NCBI RefSeq assembly: GCF_022179305.1
Contig: NZ_BPQP01000006.1
Span: 62,001 to 126,000, forward strand
From: Methylobacterium iners
GTDB taxonomy: Bacteria > Pseudomonadota > Alphaproteobacteria > Rhizobiales > Beijerinckiaceae
DNA: 64,000 nt
Direction: 5' to 3'
Positions 1 to 10,666 of this stretch are shown here, piece after piece (within the stretch, counting starts at the first letter, position 1; every line of letters starts with the position of its first letter). The notes beneath the pieces are model-generated. The model was given only the letters and a program-made list of their open reading frames with translations, was not told where the DNA came from and did not search any database. The translations under genes and the position numbers were made by a program.

Positions 1-763
1 AGGCCTCGCGGTCGAGGATGTCGTCGGCGATCTGGAAGGCCTGGCCGAGCGCGAGGCCGTAGCGCTGCAGGGCCGCCCGCTGATCCGCCGTCGCGCCACC
101 GACGAGGGCGCCGGCATCGACCGAGAAGGCGAGGATCGCTCCCGTCTTCATGGCCTGGAGCCGGAGGGTGTCGTCGACGTCGAGGGAGACGGGGCCGAAG
201 CGCCCCTCCGCGCCGAGGTCGAGGATCTGGCCGCCGACCATGCCGCCGAGCCCTGAGGATCGGGCGAGGCCGAGCACGAGGTCGGCGCGGATCGCGGGGT
301 CGGGCTGCCAGGCGCGATCGGCCAGGATCTCGAAGGCCAGCGTCTGAAGCGCGTCGCCGACGAGGATGGCGGTCGCCTCGTCATAGGCCTTATGGACGGT
401 CGGCTTGCCGCGGCGCAGGTCGTCGTCATCCATCGCCGGCATGTCGTCGTGGACGAGGGAGTAGCAATGGACGAGCTCGATCGCCGAACCGGCCGCGAGA
501 GCGCCGGATTCCGAGCCGCCGAGCATGCGGGCGGTCTCGACGGCGAGGAAGGGGCGTAGCCGCTTGCCGCCGCCTAGCACGGCGTGGCGCATGGCCTCCA
601 TCAGGCGCTGAGGCCGCGCGATCTCGCCGGGCTGGACCTCGTCGCTCAGGCGCTCGGCCAGGAAGGCCTCGACGGCGTCCGCCACGGCTGCAAGTCTGTG
701 GGAAAATGCATCATCGCCGGCGGGCACCTTGACCGGAGCGTGCGTTCCTTGCGTTGAGGTCAT
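1..763 (-). CDS. Polyprenyl (farnesyl/geranylgeranyl) diphosphate synthase, 3'-truncated by window edge
   Basis: Short-chain trans-prenyltransferase of the IspA type. It condenses IPP with allylic diphosphates in isoprenoid synthesis and is cytosolic. The reading frame begins at the ATG whose complement ends at 763. It shows GGGKRLRP, the first aspartate-rich motif DDMPAMDDDDLRRGKPT, a VGDALQ segment and, near the left edge, the second aspartate-rich motif in QIADDILD. About 254 codons are visible and the C-terminal helices lie outside the window. The first motif has the extra residues (DDxxxxD) usual in bacterial FPP/GGPP synthases. Chain length of the product cannot be decided from this fragment. 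It is divergent from mtgA, with about 135 bp between the starts. Confidence 0.9.
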   Translation of the reverse strand, partial: MTSTQGTHAPVKVPAGDDAFSHRLAAVADAVEAFLAERLSDEVQPGEIARPQRLMEAMRHAVLGGGKRLRPFLAVETARMLGGSESGALAAGSAIELVHCYSLVHDDMPAMDDDDLRRGKPTVHKAYDEATAILVGDALQTLAFEILADRAWQPDPAIRADLVLGLARSSGLGGMVGGQILDLGAEGRFGPVSLDVDDTLRLQAMKTGAILAFSVDAGALVGGATADQRAALQRYGLALGQAFQIADDILDREA

Positions 764-898
764 CGTCAATGGCGCCTTCGGGCTTGTCGGATCACGTGGG
801 AGGGCGGCATTCAGGAGGCGCAGGAGGACGCCGCACCCCTCGCCAGGCGCGGGCCGCATGCGCTGAAGCCCCCCGGGCGACCGCGCCGAGGCTGGGGC

Positions 899-1558
899 GT
901 GCGGCGGGTCGTGAGCCTGATCATGCTCCTGCCCGTCATCGCCCTCGCCCTCACGCTTGCCCTGGCGCTCGTCTATAGCGCGCTGACCCCGCCCTCAACC
1001 CTGATGCTCGGCCGATGGTTGACGCTGCAGCCCGTGGCACGCAGCGCGGTAGGGTTCGAGGCGGTGTCGCCCTTCCTCGTCCAGGCCGTCATCGCCTCGG
1101 AGGACCAGCGCTACTGCCTGCATAACGGCGTCGACTGGGACGCCCTGCGTGAGGTCGTCGACGACGAGGAGGGGCCGAGCCGAGGCGCCTCGACCATCAC
1201 CATGCAGACGGTGAAGAACGTTTTTCTCTGGCCCGGCCGCTCGTTCCTGCGCAAGGCGCTGGAGATTCCGCTCGCCGTCGCGGCCGACGCGGTCTGGGGC
1301 AAGCGCCGCACCATGGAGATCTACCTCAACGTCGCCGAATGGGGGGAGGGCGTGTTCGGGGCGGAGGCCGCGTCCCGGCACTGGTTCGGCAAATCCGCGC
1401 GCGACCTGACCCGTGGCGAGGCGGCGCTGCTGGCGGCCACCCTGCCGAATCCGATCGCCCGCAGCGCCGGAAAACCCTCGCGCGGCGTGAAGGCGCTGGC
1501 CGGCCGCATCCAGTCCAGGATGGGCGGCGTCTCCGGCCTGATGGGCTGCATGCGCTGA
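899..1558 (+). CDS. mtgA: Monofunctional biosynthetic peptidoglycan transglycosylase
   Basis: Family GT51 glycosyltransferase of 219 aa that polymerises lipid II into glycan strands at the periplasmic face of the inner membrane. It has one N-terminal membrane anchor (about residues 2-25) and then the GT51 domain. Visible motifs are ASEDQRYCLHNGVDW with the catalytic Glu, RGASTITMQTVKNVF, WGKRRTMEIYLNVAEWG and GEAALLAATLPNP. No transpeptidase domain follows, which separates it from class A PBPs. The GTG start at 899 is the first usable start after the in-frame stop at 755, and the short cytoplasmic tail before the anchor fits the family. No strong Shine-Dalgarno is visible. Confidence 0.93.
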   Translation: MRRVVSLIMLLPVIALALTLALALVYSALTPPSTLMLGRWLTLQPVARSAVGFEAVSPFLVQAVIASEDQRYCLHNGVDWDALREVVDDEEGPSRGASTITMQTVKNVFLWPGRSFLRKALEIPLAVAADAVWGKRRTMEIYLNVAEWGEGVFGAEAASRHWFGKSARDLTRGEAALLAATLPNPIARSAGKPSRGVKALAGRIQSRMGGVSGLMGCMR

Positions 1559-1606
1559 GGCTTCGTGCCATAGAGCCCCCGCGATGGATGGGGCAGGGCG
1601 CAAGGC

Positions 1607-2272
1607 ATGGACGACGCGAGAACCTTTGAACTCACGCTGGAGCGGATCGCGCTCATCCGCCGGATGGTGATTGCCTGGAACGGCACCGAGGTCGGGGCGC
1701 CGATCGTCCACCCGGACGCCCCCTACGGCAGCAGCGACCGGGACGGCGACATCTTCAACGTCACCGGCGACGACGAGGGCGCGGACGAGGAGCACCGGGC
1801 GCTGGGCGATGCGCTGGCCTTGTTCCTGCAGAACGCCACGCTGAAGCCGGGTCGCTACGCCTACCACAACACCCTGGCGAAGCTCCCGGAGAGCGACGTC
1901 TTCGATGTCTTCCGCGACGAGGAGACGGGGGTCACGCCCGAGCACATCACCTTCGACGTGACCGACGAGCACCTGAGGCTGATTCCCCATCTCAGCCTCA
2001 CCTGGGACGACGAGTACGAGGTTCCGGGCGTCGATCCGAAGCGGCCCTACGGCCACATGACCTGGCACACGGTCGAGATGGCGGTCCATTTGGGCGAGCC
2101 TCCGGACAAGGATGCGGAGGGCCGCGCCATCATGTCGGAAGAGTTCGAGCTTCGCCTGCGAAACCTGCATCGCGAGATGCAGCCGGCGCTCCAGATCTTC
2201 CTGCGCTACGCCGATCTCGGGCCCGGCGCGTTCCGGCAGCCGGCGGGGAGCGCTGGCTGGGAGCCGGTTTGA
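1607..2272 (+). CDS. Hypothetical acidic protein
   Basis: A 221-aa reading frame I do not recognise. It has no signal peptide or membrane segment and is markedly acidic, with an Asp/Glu-rich stretch at about residues 40-62. A helix-rich C-terminus reads ELRLRNLHREMQPALQIFL. Codon usage looks like the neighbouring genes and the antisense frames look like shadows, so a real gene is likely. It begins 48 bp after mtgA on the same strand and may be co-transcribed. No function is proposed. Confidence 0.7.
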   Translation: MDDARTFELTLERIALIRRMVIAWNGTEVGAPIVHPDAPYGSSDRDGDIFNVTGDDEGADEEHRALGDALALFLQNATLKPGRYAYHNTLAKLPESDVFDVFRDEETGVTPEHITFDVTDEHLRLIPHLSLTWDDEYEVPGVDPKRPYGHMTWHTVEMAVHLGEPPDKDAEGRAIMSEEFELRLRNLHREMQPALQIFLRYADLGPGAFRQPAGSAGWEPV

Positions 2273-2306
2273 CGAGTGAGAGCTGCCCGCTTTCACACCT
2301 AACCTT

Positions 2307-2418
2307 GTCATTCCGGGGCTGCGAAGCAGAGCCCGGAACCCACAACCGCTGACGGTCTCCCAGCCTGCCACGGCGGCGGCTCTGGATTCCGGGCTCGCCT
2401 GCGGCGACCCGGAATGAC
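2307..2418. repeat. Dispersed palindromic repeat, family B copy 1
   Basis: An intergenic element of about 112 bp bounded by the perfect inverted arms GTCATTCCGGG (2307-2317) and CCCGGAATGAC (2408-2418). Inside are the shared segments GGCTGCGAAGCAGA and GGATTCCGGG. A second copy with the same ends and internal words lies at 47847-47971. It fills most of the space between the hypothetical gene and the convergent helicase gene. The structure is that of a REP/BIME-like element. It may form a cruciform or an RNA hairpin that insulates the converging transcripts. Confidence 0.85.
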
Positions 2419-2465
2419 ATCGAGGGCGGCCCAACGGCGAGGATCATCGCCGCCGATGCGTGTCG

Positions 2466-3956
2466 TTACCCTGCCTCCGGCGTCTCCGCGATGATCGCGG
2501 AGATCGCGTCCAGCAGCGTGGTGTCCTCGCCCGCCATGGCATCCATCGAAGCCATCCGGCGCAGTACCGTCGCGGTGATCGCCTCCTCGACCGTCGCCTC
2601 CGCGAAGGCGAAGTAGATCGTGGCCGCCTCGCCGTCGCGGTGGCAGCGCCCTTCGATCTGCGCGAGCTGGATGGCGCTGTGGCGCATGTCGTGGATCACG
2701 AGGGCGCGCGGGCGCTCGCCGCCGGGCATCTCGTTCCGGTGGAGCGAGATCGACTCGCTCACCGTGAACACCACGACGTCGAGGCCGCCGGTCTGGAAGG
2801 CGATCCGCGTCGCCTCGTTTTCCTCACCGCTGCGGATTCCGTCGATCCGGCCCGCGCGCCAGCCGCGGCGCTCGAAGGTTTCGACGAGGGCGGTCGCCGT
2901 CTCGAGGAACGCCACCGAGACCGCGATCTGGAGCCCGTCGTCGAGGAGCGTCTCGGCGAAGTCGGCCGTACCCGCAACCCGGAGCAGGCTCGCCTTCTGC
3001 CGGAATCGGAGGTCCGCCGCCCAGCCGGTGGGGCGTCGGGTGCTGCCGCCGGCCAGACCCCATTCCCGCCGGAACTCCCGCCAGGTCGCGTCGTAGAGCC
3101 GCCGCTCGTCCCGCGAGAGCGCGGTGGGCGCGAGTTCGCGCAGCACCTCGGGCCATCCGGCGATGTCGGCAGGCCTGCGCCTCATGCCGATTGCCCGCTC
3201 GCCCTTGTAGAGGAGGTCGGCCATCACCGCGCAGTCGCGCGCGTTCGCGGTCCAAGACCAGTTCGTCCAACGGCCCCTGGCACGTCCGATGCCGAGGCGC
3301 TTCATCAGTTCGCGGAACTCGGCCAGGGTCCCTGCCGGCGTCCCGGCGGCGTGGCCGAGCAGCGCGCCGAGATAGGACAGCTCGTGGGGCGCCTGGCCGG
3401 CCGTCGCGCTCATGTAGATGGTGAAGGCCGCGCCATCCGCGATCTGCCGGCAGACGAGGCTCTGCTGCGCGTAAGGGTTTCGCAGGCGGTGGCTCTCGTC
3501 GAAGACGACGAGGGCGAAGGCGCGCTTCGGACGGCCGTGGCGGGCCAGCTCGTTGTTCTTCGCCCGCGTCGAGCGTCGGCTGCTGGCGGGCGGCGGCGCC
3601 ATCAGGGACTTTGTGCGCTCGTAGTTGACGAGGGTCACGGACTTCGCCGCCAGCCCGGACAGCGCGATCGTCCGGCGCCATTGCGGCATCGCACCCTTGG
3701 GGCAGACGATGAGCACCTCCTGCTCCGGCATCGCGGCCAGCGGGGCCCAGACGGAGAGCGTCTTGCCCAGCCCCGTCATGTCGCCGATGAGAAAGCCCGG
3801 CCGTCCGGCGGCACGGGCCGCGAGGATCGCCCGGCAGGCCTCGACCTGATGCGGGCGCGGGATCATCGGCGGAGGCATGGCGACGGCGTTCATCGGGATC
3901 GGAGCTACTCTCGTGGTCGTCGGCGCTGGCTCGCGCGGATCTGCGGCTCTCGCCAT
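2466..3956 (-). CDS. SNF2-like DEAD/DEAH-box helicase, orphan
   Basis: Superfamily 2 ATPase of about 496 aa. The Walker A motif is GDMTGLGKT, the Walker B/DEAH box is VVFDESHRLRN, motif III is MSATAGQ, and the C-terminal RecA lobe ends with the arginine-finger region QIEGRCHRDG typical of SNF2-like enzymes. An N-terminal PRPHQ sits where the Q-like motif is expected. No nuclease, methyltransferase or DNA-binding domain is visible, and no restriction or phage genes adjoin it. The ATG at 3956 was chosen because longer frames run into the cNMP gene. An ATG at 3893 is equally possible, and neither has a clear ribosome site. Role unknown; repair, plasmid/phage-derived or defence functions are all conceivable. 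Confidence 0.8.
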   Translation of the reverse strand: MARAADPREPAPTTTRVAPIPMNAVAMPPPMIPRPHQVEACRAILAARAAGRPGFLIGDMTGLGKTLSVWAPLAAMPEQEVLIVCPKGAMPQWRRTIALSGLAAKSVTLVNYERTKSLMAPPPASSRRSTRAKNNELARHGRPKRAFALVVFDESHRLRNPYAQQSLVCRQIADGAAFTIYMSATAGQAPHELSYLGALLGHAAGTPAGTLAEFRELMKRLGIGRARGRWTNWSWTANARDCAVMADLLYKGERAIGMRRRPADIAGWPEVLRELAPTALSRDERRLYDATWREFRREWGLAGGSTRRPTGWAADLRFRQKASLLRVAGTADFAETLLDDGLQIAVSVAFLETATALVETFERRGWRAGRIDGIRSGEENEATRIAFQTGGLDVVVFTVSESISLHRNEMPGGERPRALVIHDMRHSAIQLAQIEGRCHRDGEAATIYFAFAEATVEEAITATVLRRMASMDAMAGEDTTLLDAISAIIAETPEAG

Positions 3957-4056
3957 CGCCTGAACCGGAGGATGACGGAAGTGCGGGACTGGACAACCGG
4001 CCCGCAACCCGCATGGATGCGGCGCGATCCCCCCGGGGGCGCGTGCGGAGCCCGTC

Positions 4057-4503
4057 ATGACCCTCGATACCGAGGTTTCCTCCCTCCGGCAGGTCCCCCT
4101 GTTTCGGGGGGTCGAGCCCGCCCGCCTGAAGCTCCTCGCCTTCACGAGCGAGCGCGTTCACTTCGAGGCCGAGCAGCCCTTCTTCGCCCGAGGTGATGCG
4201 GCGGATGCCGCCTACCTGATCCTGGAGGGCGCCGCCGCCGTGACCATCGACGGCCCGGCGGGGCCGTTCCGGCTCGCCCTGCTCGGCGCGAACGCCCTGG
4301 TCGGGGAGATGGGCATCCTGGCCGACCAGCCGCGCTCGGCCACGGTCACGGCCGAGGTCGCGACGACGGCCCTGCGTATCGACCGGGCCGTGTTCCTCGA
4401 ACTGCTCGCGCAGTTCCCGCCGATCGCCATCGCGGTGATGCGCGAACTCGCGCTTCGCCTGGAACAGACGAACCAGCAGCTCGCGGCGCAGCGGCGCGAC
4501 TGA
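4057..4503 (+). CDS. Cyclic nucleotide-binding domain protein (stand-alone)
   Basis: A 148-aa protein made almost entirely of one Crp/PKA-type cNMP-binding beta-barrel. Visible elements are VPLFRGVEPARLKLLA at the start, FARGDAADAAYLILEG, and the phosphate-binding-cassette region GEMGILADQPRSATVTA, followed by a C-terminal helix. There is no helix-turn-helix, kinase or channel domain, so it is probably a small cytosolic sensor or a subunit of another protein. The RSATVTA segment retains the Arg usually contacting the cyclic phosphate, so ligand binding is plausible. The gene is divergent from the helicase gene and convergent with the VOC gene, which ends 5 bp away. Confidence 0.85.
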   Translation: MTLDTEVSSLRQVPLFRGVEPARLKLLAFTSERVHFEAEQPFFARGDAADAAYLILEGAAAVTIDGPAGPFRLALLGANALVGEMGILADQPRSATVTAEVATTALRIDRAVFLELLAQFPPIAIAVMRELALRLEQTNQQLAAQRRD

Positions 4504-4507
4504 GGCG

Positions 4508-4966
4508 TCACGGCTCCGGGTAGGTGATGAACTCGATCACCGATCCGTCCGGATCGCGGAAATAGACGCTGAGCCCCGCTCCGGCCGCGCCCTGCCGCTC
4601 GACCGGGCCGAGCTCGACCTCCACGCCGTGAGCGGCGAGATGTGCCACCGCGCCCTCGATCGGTCCCGACCAGCGGAAGCAGAGATCGCTGCCGCCCGGC
4701 ATGACGGGTTTTCGGGCCAGCGGCTCGACGGTCTTGCCGGGACCGTGCACGTTCAGCTGCACGCCGCCGAAACGGTAGGCCACGCCGGCGCCGACCGGGA
4801 TCACCTCGGCGCCGATGACGTCGCGATAGAAGGCCGTCGCGCGGTCCCAGTCGGAGACGTGGATCACGCAATGGTCGAGGTGGACCGCCGGACCGAGCTG
4901 CGCCAGCGTCGCCTCCACCTCGGCGACGGGCAATGTCTCGGTGTCGGCCACCGGTGTATCGACCAT
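4508..4966 (-). CDS. VOC family (glyoxalase/dioxygenase-fold) protein
   Basis: A 152-aa protein of the vicinal oxygen chelate fold. It has two beta-alpha-beta-beta-beta modules: HLDHCVIHVSDWDRATAFYRD (residues about 29-49), and SDLCFRWSGPIEGAVAHLAAHG followed by SVYFRDPDGSVIEFITY. His and Glu residues at the usual metal positions are present (HCVIHV, IEFITY). This fits a metal-dependent lyase/dioxygenase or antibiotic-binding protein. The substrate cannot be inferred. It is monocistronic as far as can be seen. Confidence 0.85.
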   Translation of the reverse strand: MVDTPVADTETLPVAEVEATLAQLGPAVHLDHCVIHVSDWDRATAFYRDVIGAEVIPVGAGVAYRFGGVQLNVHGPGKTVEPLARKPVMPGGSDLCFRWSGPIEGAVAHLAAHGVEVELGPVERQGAAGAGLSVYFRDPDGSVIEFITYPEP

Positions 4967-5160
4967 GGCTCCGCTCCGTCTCCCGCCAAGGTACCGAAAT
5001 AGGGCGGAAGCATCGCCGCAGCGAGGCGGGACCGTGACGATTGCCGCGGGCCCGCGGATGCCTTGAGCCCCTTCTGCGGCCCAAAGGTCACAGCCGATCG
5101 GGTCGCGAAACGCTACTCAAAGCCATGTTCCGTCGCCTCAAGAATGCCCGCGGTATCCCC

Positions 5161-5802
5161 ATGACGACCCGCCGTCTTCTCATCGGCCTCCTCGCCATCG
5201 CCCCCCTCGCGGCCTGCCAGACCCACCAACCGATGGTCGCGGCCGTCGACGACGAGTCGGCCTGGTACATCGGCACGATGCCGGACAAGCCGCACGACGT
5301 GCCGCTCGTCGACACGAACCGGCTCGACGCGAAATATCGTCGTCAGGTGGTCCGCTACACGGGGCCGGAGCGGCCCGGCACCATCGTCGTCGACATCGAC
5401 GACCGCCAGCTCCGGCTCGTCCAGAACGACGGCACGGCCGTGCAATACGGCGTCGGCGTCGGCAAGCTCGGCTTCTCGTGGAAGGGCCAAGCCACGGTCG
5501 GCCGAAAGGGCGTCTGGCCGGATTGGCGGCCGACCACGACGATGGTCTCGCTCAACCGTGACCTGCCGCGACTGCGGGAGGGCGGCGTCGACAATCCGCT
5601 CGGCGCCCGTGCCCTCTACCTGCACCAGGGCGGGAGGGACATCCTGTTCCGGATCCACGGGACCAACGAGCCCTGGAGCATCGGCGAGCAGATGTCGTCC
5701 GGCTGCATCCGCATGCTGAACGAGGATATCGTCGATCTCTACGAACGCGTGCCCGTGGGAACGACCGTTCTCGTGAAGCGCAACGGTCGCTATCGGGTCT
5801 GA
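5161..5802 (+). CDS. L,D-transpeptidase (YkuD family), predicted lipoprotein
   Basis: A 213-aa enzyme that forms 3-3 peptidoglycan cross-links or attaches proteins to peptidoglycan. The ATG at 5161 gives a clean lipoprotein signal, MTTRRLLIGLLAIAPLAAC, with lipobox LAAC. An ATG at 5125 would only lengthen the n-region. The catalytic domain carries IVVDIDDRQLRLVQ and the signature HGTNEPWSIGEQMSSGCIRM, with the nucleophilic Cys in SSGCIR and the upstream His. The protein probably acts at the outer or inner membrane periplasmic surface. It is followed directly by a strong hairpin. Confidence 0.92.
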   Translation: MTTRRLLIGLLAIAPLAACQTHQPMVAAVDDESAWYIGTMPDKPHDVPLVDTNRLDAKYRRQVVRYTGPERPGTIVVDIDDRQLRLVQNDGTAVQYGVGVGKLGFSWKGQATVGRKGVWPDWRPTTTMVSLNRDLPRLREGGVDNPLGARALYLHQGGRDILFRIHGTNEPWSIGEQMSSGCIRMLNEDIVDLYERVPVGTTVLVKRNGRYRV

Positions 5803-5829
5803 GCCGGCGGCGCGCAGGGCACCGCCGGC
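5803..5829. terminator. GC hairpin between convergent genes
   Basis: A perfect 8-bp stem GCCGGCGG/CCGCCGGC (5803-5810 and 5822-5829) with an 11-nt loop begins one base after the L,D-transpeptidase stop. It lies just before the end of the convergent Mn-catalase gene. There is no T-run, so it may terminate weakly or protect 3' ends in both directions. Confidence 0.5.
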
Positions 5830-5838
5830 GCGATCGCC

Positions 5839-6756
5839 TCAGCGCGACTTCTGGTAGAGCTTCGAGGCGATCTCGAACATCTCCTCGGGCGCGTATTCCG
5901 GCGCGAAGGCGGGGGCCATGCCCTGCAGATCCGGAACCCGGCCGCCATCGGGAGCGCCCTCGACCACCTCGAGTTCGCCGGGCGGATCACCGGGCAGCGC
6001 CATCTCGCCATTGCCCCAGATGCCGGCCATCTCTTTATAATCGCTCGGTGAATTGGTGTAGAGGATGCGGTGCTTGCCCTCGCCGAGGTACTTCCGGCAC
6101 TCCGGAATCTTGTCGAGGTTGATGTTGGGGGTGGGCAGCATCTTCTCGATCTCGACGCCCGTGAGCTTCTTCAGCACCAGAGCGTAGGCGTGGGCATGGA
6201 CCGAGCCGCGCACCAGGAGATAACCGCAGACCTCGCGGCCGACCGCCTCGGTCATCGTCTCGTAGGTCCGCAGCTTGTGCACGCGGGCGCCGCACTCGAG
6301 ATGGAAGTTGAAGAGCATGTCCATGATGACGTTGCCCGTCGACGTGACGTAGCTGCCGTTCCACGGAATCCCGTTGCTGTCGGTCGGGAAGCCGCCGCCG
6401 CCGCGTGAGATGAAGGCTGCGGCATCGCGCATGTTCTTCATGTCCTCGAAGGGAGCCTTCGAGATATCGGCACCGCCCGTCTCGTCGCCGTCCGGACCGT
6501 TGTTGAGCATCGCGACGCCCGTCGTCACCAGCTCGACGTGGCCGAGCTCCTCGGCGGTGATGCTCGCAACCACATTGTAGATCGAGCGAAGCTTTGCCTT
6601 GCTGCGGAAGTTAAAACTCTGAAACATATAGTTATTCAGAGTCGACATCTCACCGTATTTTCCGCCGAGAAGTTCCTGAAGCGCGGAGCCCGCGTTCGGA
6701 TCTTGCTTCTTTGGCATGGGAAGTTCGGTCAGAAGCTTATCTGTGCGAAGGAACAT
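5839..6756 (-). CDS. Manganese-containing catalase
   Basis: A 305-aa non-haem catalase that dismutates hydrogen peroxide at a dimanganese centre, probably cytosolic. The ferritin-like helical bundle supplies the ligands. TAEELGHVELV (about residues 68-78) is the ExxH pair, FNFHLECGARVHKL is the second pair, and LVRGSVHAHAYALVLKKL is the family's later helix. Length is normal for the family. It is grouped with a ferritin-fold YciE/YciF-like gene and a DUF3096 gene, a common general-stress set. A weak EcfG-like promoter lies upstream. Confidence 0.95.
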   Translation of the reverse strand: MFLRTDKLLTELPMPKKQDPNAGSALQELLGGKYGEMSTLNNYMFQSFNFRSKAKLRSIYNVVASITAEELGHVELVTTGVAMLNNGPDGDETGGADISKAPFEDMKNMRDAAAFISRGGGGFPTDSNGIPWNGSYVTSTGNVIMDMLFNFHLECGARVHKLRTYETMTEAVGREVCGYLLVRGSVHAHAYALVLKKLTGVEIEKMLPTPNINLDKIPECRKYLGEGKHRILYTNSPSDYKEMAGIWGNGEMALPGDPPGELEVVEGAPDGGRVPDLQGMAPAFAPEYAPEEMFEIASKLYQKSR

Positions 6757-6795
6757 CGGGACTTTCCTCGTGAGCCGCGAGTGGACTCCGCGACC

Positions 6796-6820
6796 AATCT
6801 TTTCGGGAAGGCGTTGTTCC
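6796..6820 (-). promoter_or_regulatory. Weak EcfG-like promoter for Mn catalase
   Basis: On the minus strand GGAAC (6820-6816) is followed after exactly 16 nt by GATT (6799-6796), about 40 bp upstream of the catalase start. The alphaproteobacterial general-stress sigma factor EcfG recognises GGAAC-N16/17-CGTT. The -35 is exact and the -10 matches two of four bases, so this is a tentative call. Confidence 0.3.
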
Positions 6821-6917
6821 TGGTAATCGCCCGGCTAAAACACCTGCTTTCAGGTCGAGCGGCGGAGCGGGCGGCCCTCGGCAGCCCGCTCCGCGTGTCG
6901 GGTGAGGGGCTTAGCGC

Positions 6918-7424
6918 TCAGGCGGCCTTGCCGCCGGCACCGCCCTTCACGTTTATGCGCTCGGCGATCTTGCTGAGAAGCGCGTCGGTGCGCTTCTCCT
7001 CCTGAAGGGTCTCGTCGAGGAGCTTGGCCGCGTCGGCGTAGCCGAGTTGACCCGCCCAGGTCTTCAGGGTGCCGTAGCGGGCGATCTCGTAGTGCTCCAC
7101 CGCCTGCGCGCAGCCGACGAGGACCGCGTCGGCGGCGGGAGTCTCGCCGAAATCCTCGAGATCCTCTTCCATCTCCGCGGTCAGCCCCTGCATCGCCTCG
7201 CAGGTCTTGCCGCGGGCGGTCTTGCCGATGATCTCGAAGACCTGCTGCAGGCGCTCGACCTGATGCGCGCTTTCCTCGGCATGGGTCTCGAAGGCCTGAC
7301 GCAACTCGTCGGATTCGGCGGCCTTCGCCGATTTCTTGAGCGCCTTCACCGATTGCCGCTCGGCGTAATAGACGTCCTTCAGGGTCTCGTGGAAGGCGTC
7401 GTGAAGCGTCTTTTCCTTGGCCAT
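6918..7424 (-). CDS. DUF892 / YciE-YciF-like ferritin-fold stress protein
   Basis: A 168-aa all-helical protein beginning LHDAFHETLKDVYYAERQSVKALKK. That opening, and repeated Glu/His motifs (HAEESAHQVERLQQVFE, AVEHYEIARYGTL, LDETLQEEKRTD), mark the DUF892/YciF family of rubrerythrin-like helical bundles. Family members are induced by osmotic and oxidative stress; their reaction is not established. It follows the Mn-catalase gene on the same strand with its own candidate EcfG promoter upstream. The ATG is preceded by AAGGAGAG (complement of 7428-7435), a strong ribosome site. Confidence 0.92.
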   Translation of the reverse strand: MAKEKTLHDAFHETLKDVYYAERQSVKALKKSAKAAESDELRQAFETHAEESAHQVERLQQVFEIIGKTARGKTCEAMQGLTAEMEEDLEDFGETPAADAVLVGCAQAVEHYEIARYGTLKTWAGQLGYADAAKLLDETLQEEKRTDALLSKIAERINVKGGAGGKAA

Positions 7425-7529
7425 GATCGCTCTCCTTCGGTGTCAGGTCGAACGCGCACCGCGGCTCGATCGGATGTCCCTGCGGGCTGCTCTCCGGGCG
7501 TCGGCCAGCCGGTGCGCCGTCGGGGATCG

Positions 7530-7554
7530 AACCGGCCCTGCCGCGCGAAGTTCC
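7530..7554 (-). promoter_or_regulatory. EcfG-like general-stress promoter for the DUF892 gene
   Basis: On the minus strand GGAAC (7554-7550), a 16-nt spacer and GGTT (7533-7530) match the EcfG consensus GGAAC-N16/17-CGTT at eight of nine positions. It lies about 105 bp upstream of the DUF892 start codon. The product's stress-protein family agrees with this sigma factor. Confidence 0.5.
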
Positions 7555-7667
7555 GGTCTGCCGCCAGAGTCCTGTGGAAGGGCATTCGAGGCGGCGTCGG
7601 GCCGGATCGGCTGTTGCAAGCGGCGCCGCCAGGCGCGACAGGGAGCCTCCTTCGACAGAGGCACGTC

Positions 7668-7820
7668 ATGACCATCACGCTCTCAAGCCTTCAGCCGATC
7701 ATCGCGCTCGCCGCCGGCGTGCTCATCCTGATCATGCCCCGCCTGCTCAATTACATCGTCGCGTTCTACCTCATCGCCGTCGGGCTGATTGGCCTGGGCG
7801 TGTTCCGCGCCCTATCTTGA
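7668..7820 (+). CDS. DUF3096 small membrane protein
   Basis: A 50-aa protein with two predicted membrane helices separated by a short PRLLNY turn (ALAAGVLILIM and YIVAFYLIAVGLIGLGVF). The pattern QPIIALAAGVLILIMPRLLN is characteristic of DUF3096. The ATG at 7668 is preceded by GGGAGCC at 7641-7647, rather far away. The function of this family is unknown. It is divergent from the DUF892 gene and shares its intergenic region, suggesting a shared stress response. Confidence 0.85.
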   Translation: MTITLSSLQPIIALAAGVLILIMPRLLNYIVAFYLIAVGLIGLGVFRALS

Positions 7821-7980
7821 AGCTCGGCTGCCGGCGATCAGGTGCCGACGGCCGAAGGTGAGGGGCGTCGCACCTTTTGATTGCGCGGCCATGTTCATCT
7901 TGCGTTGCAACATGACATGATCCAAGCCGCGCCTGGAGAGCTGTGACGCTCGCATCTCTCGTTAGAAAAGCGGACGGACG

Positions 7981-10650
<2,670 letters not shown>

Positions 10651-10666
10651 GGGCGACAGGCGGCGA

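Noticed and set aside
2460-4196. Long plus-strand open frame of 578 codons
   Set aside because: It is the antisense shadow of the SNF2-like helicase; it is Arg/Pro/His-rich with no family features.
5125-5802. Longer start for the L,D-transpeptidase at 5125 or 5041
   Set aside because: The ATG at 5161 gives an exact lipoprotein signal; longer forms add an Arg-rich extension with no ribosome site.
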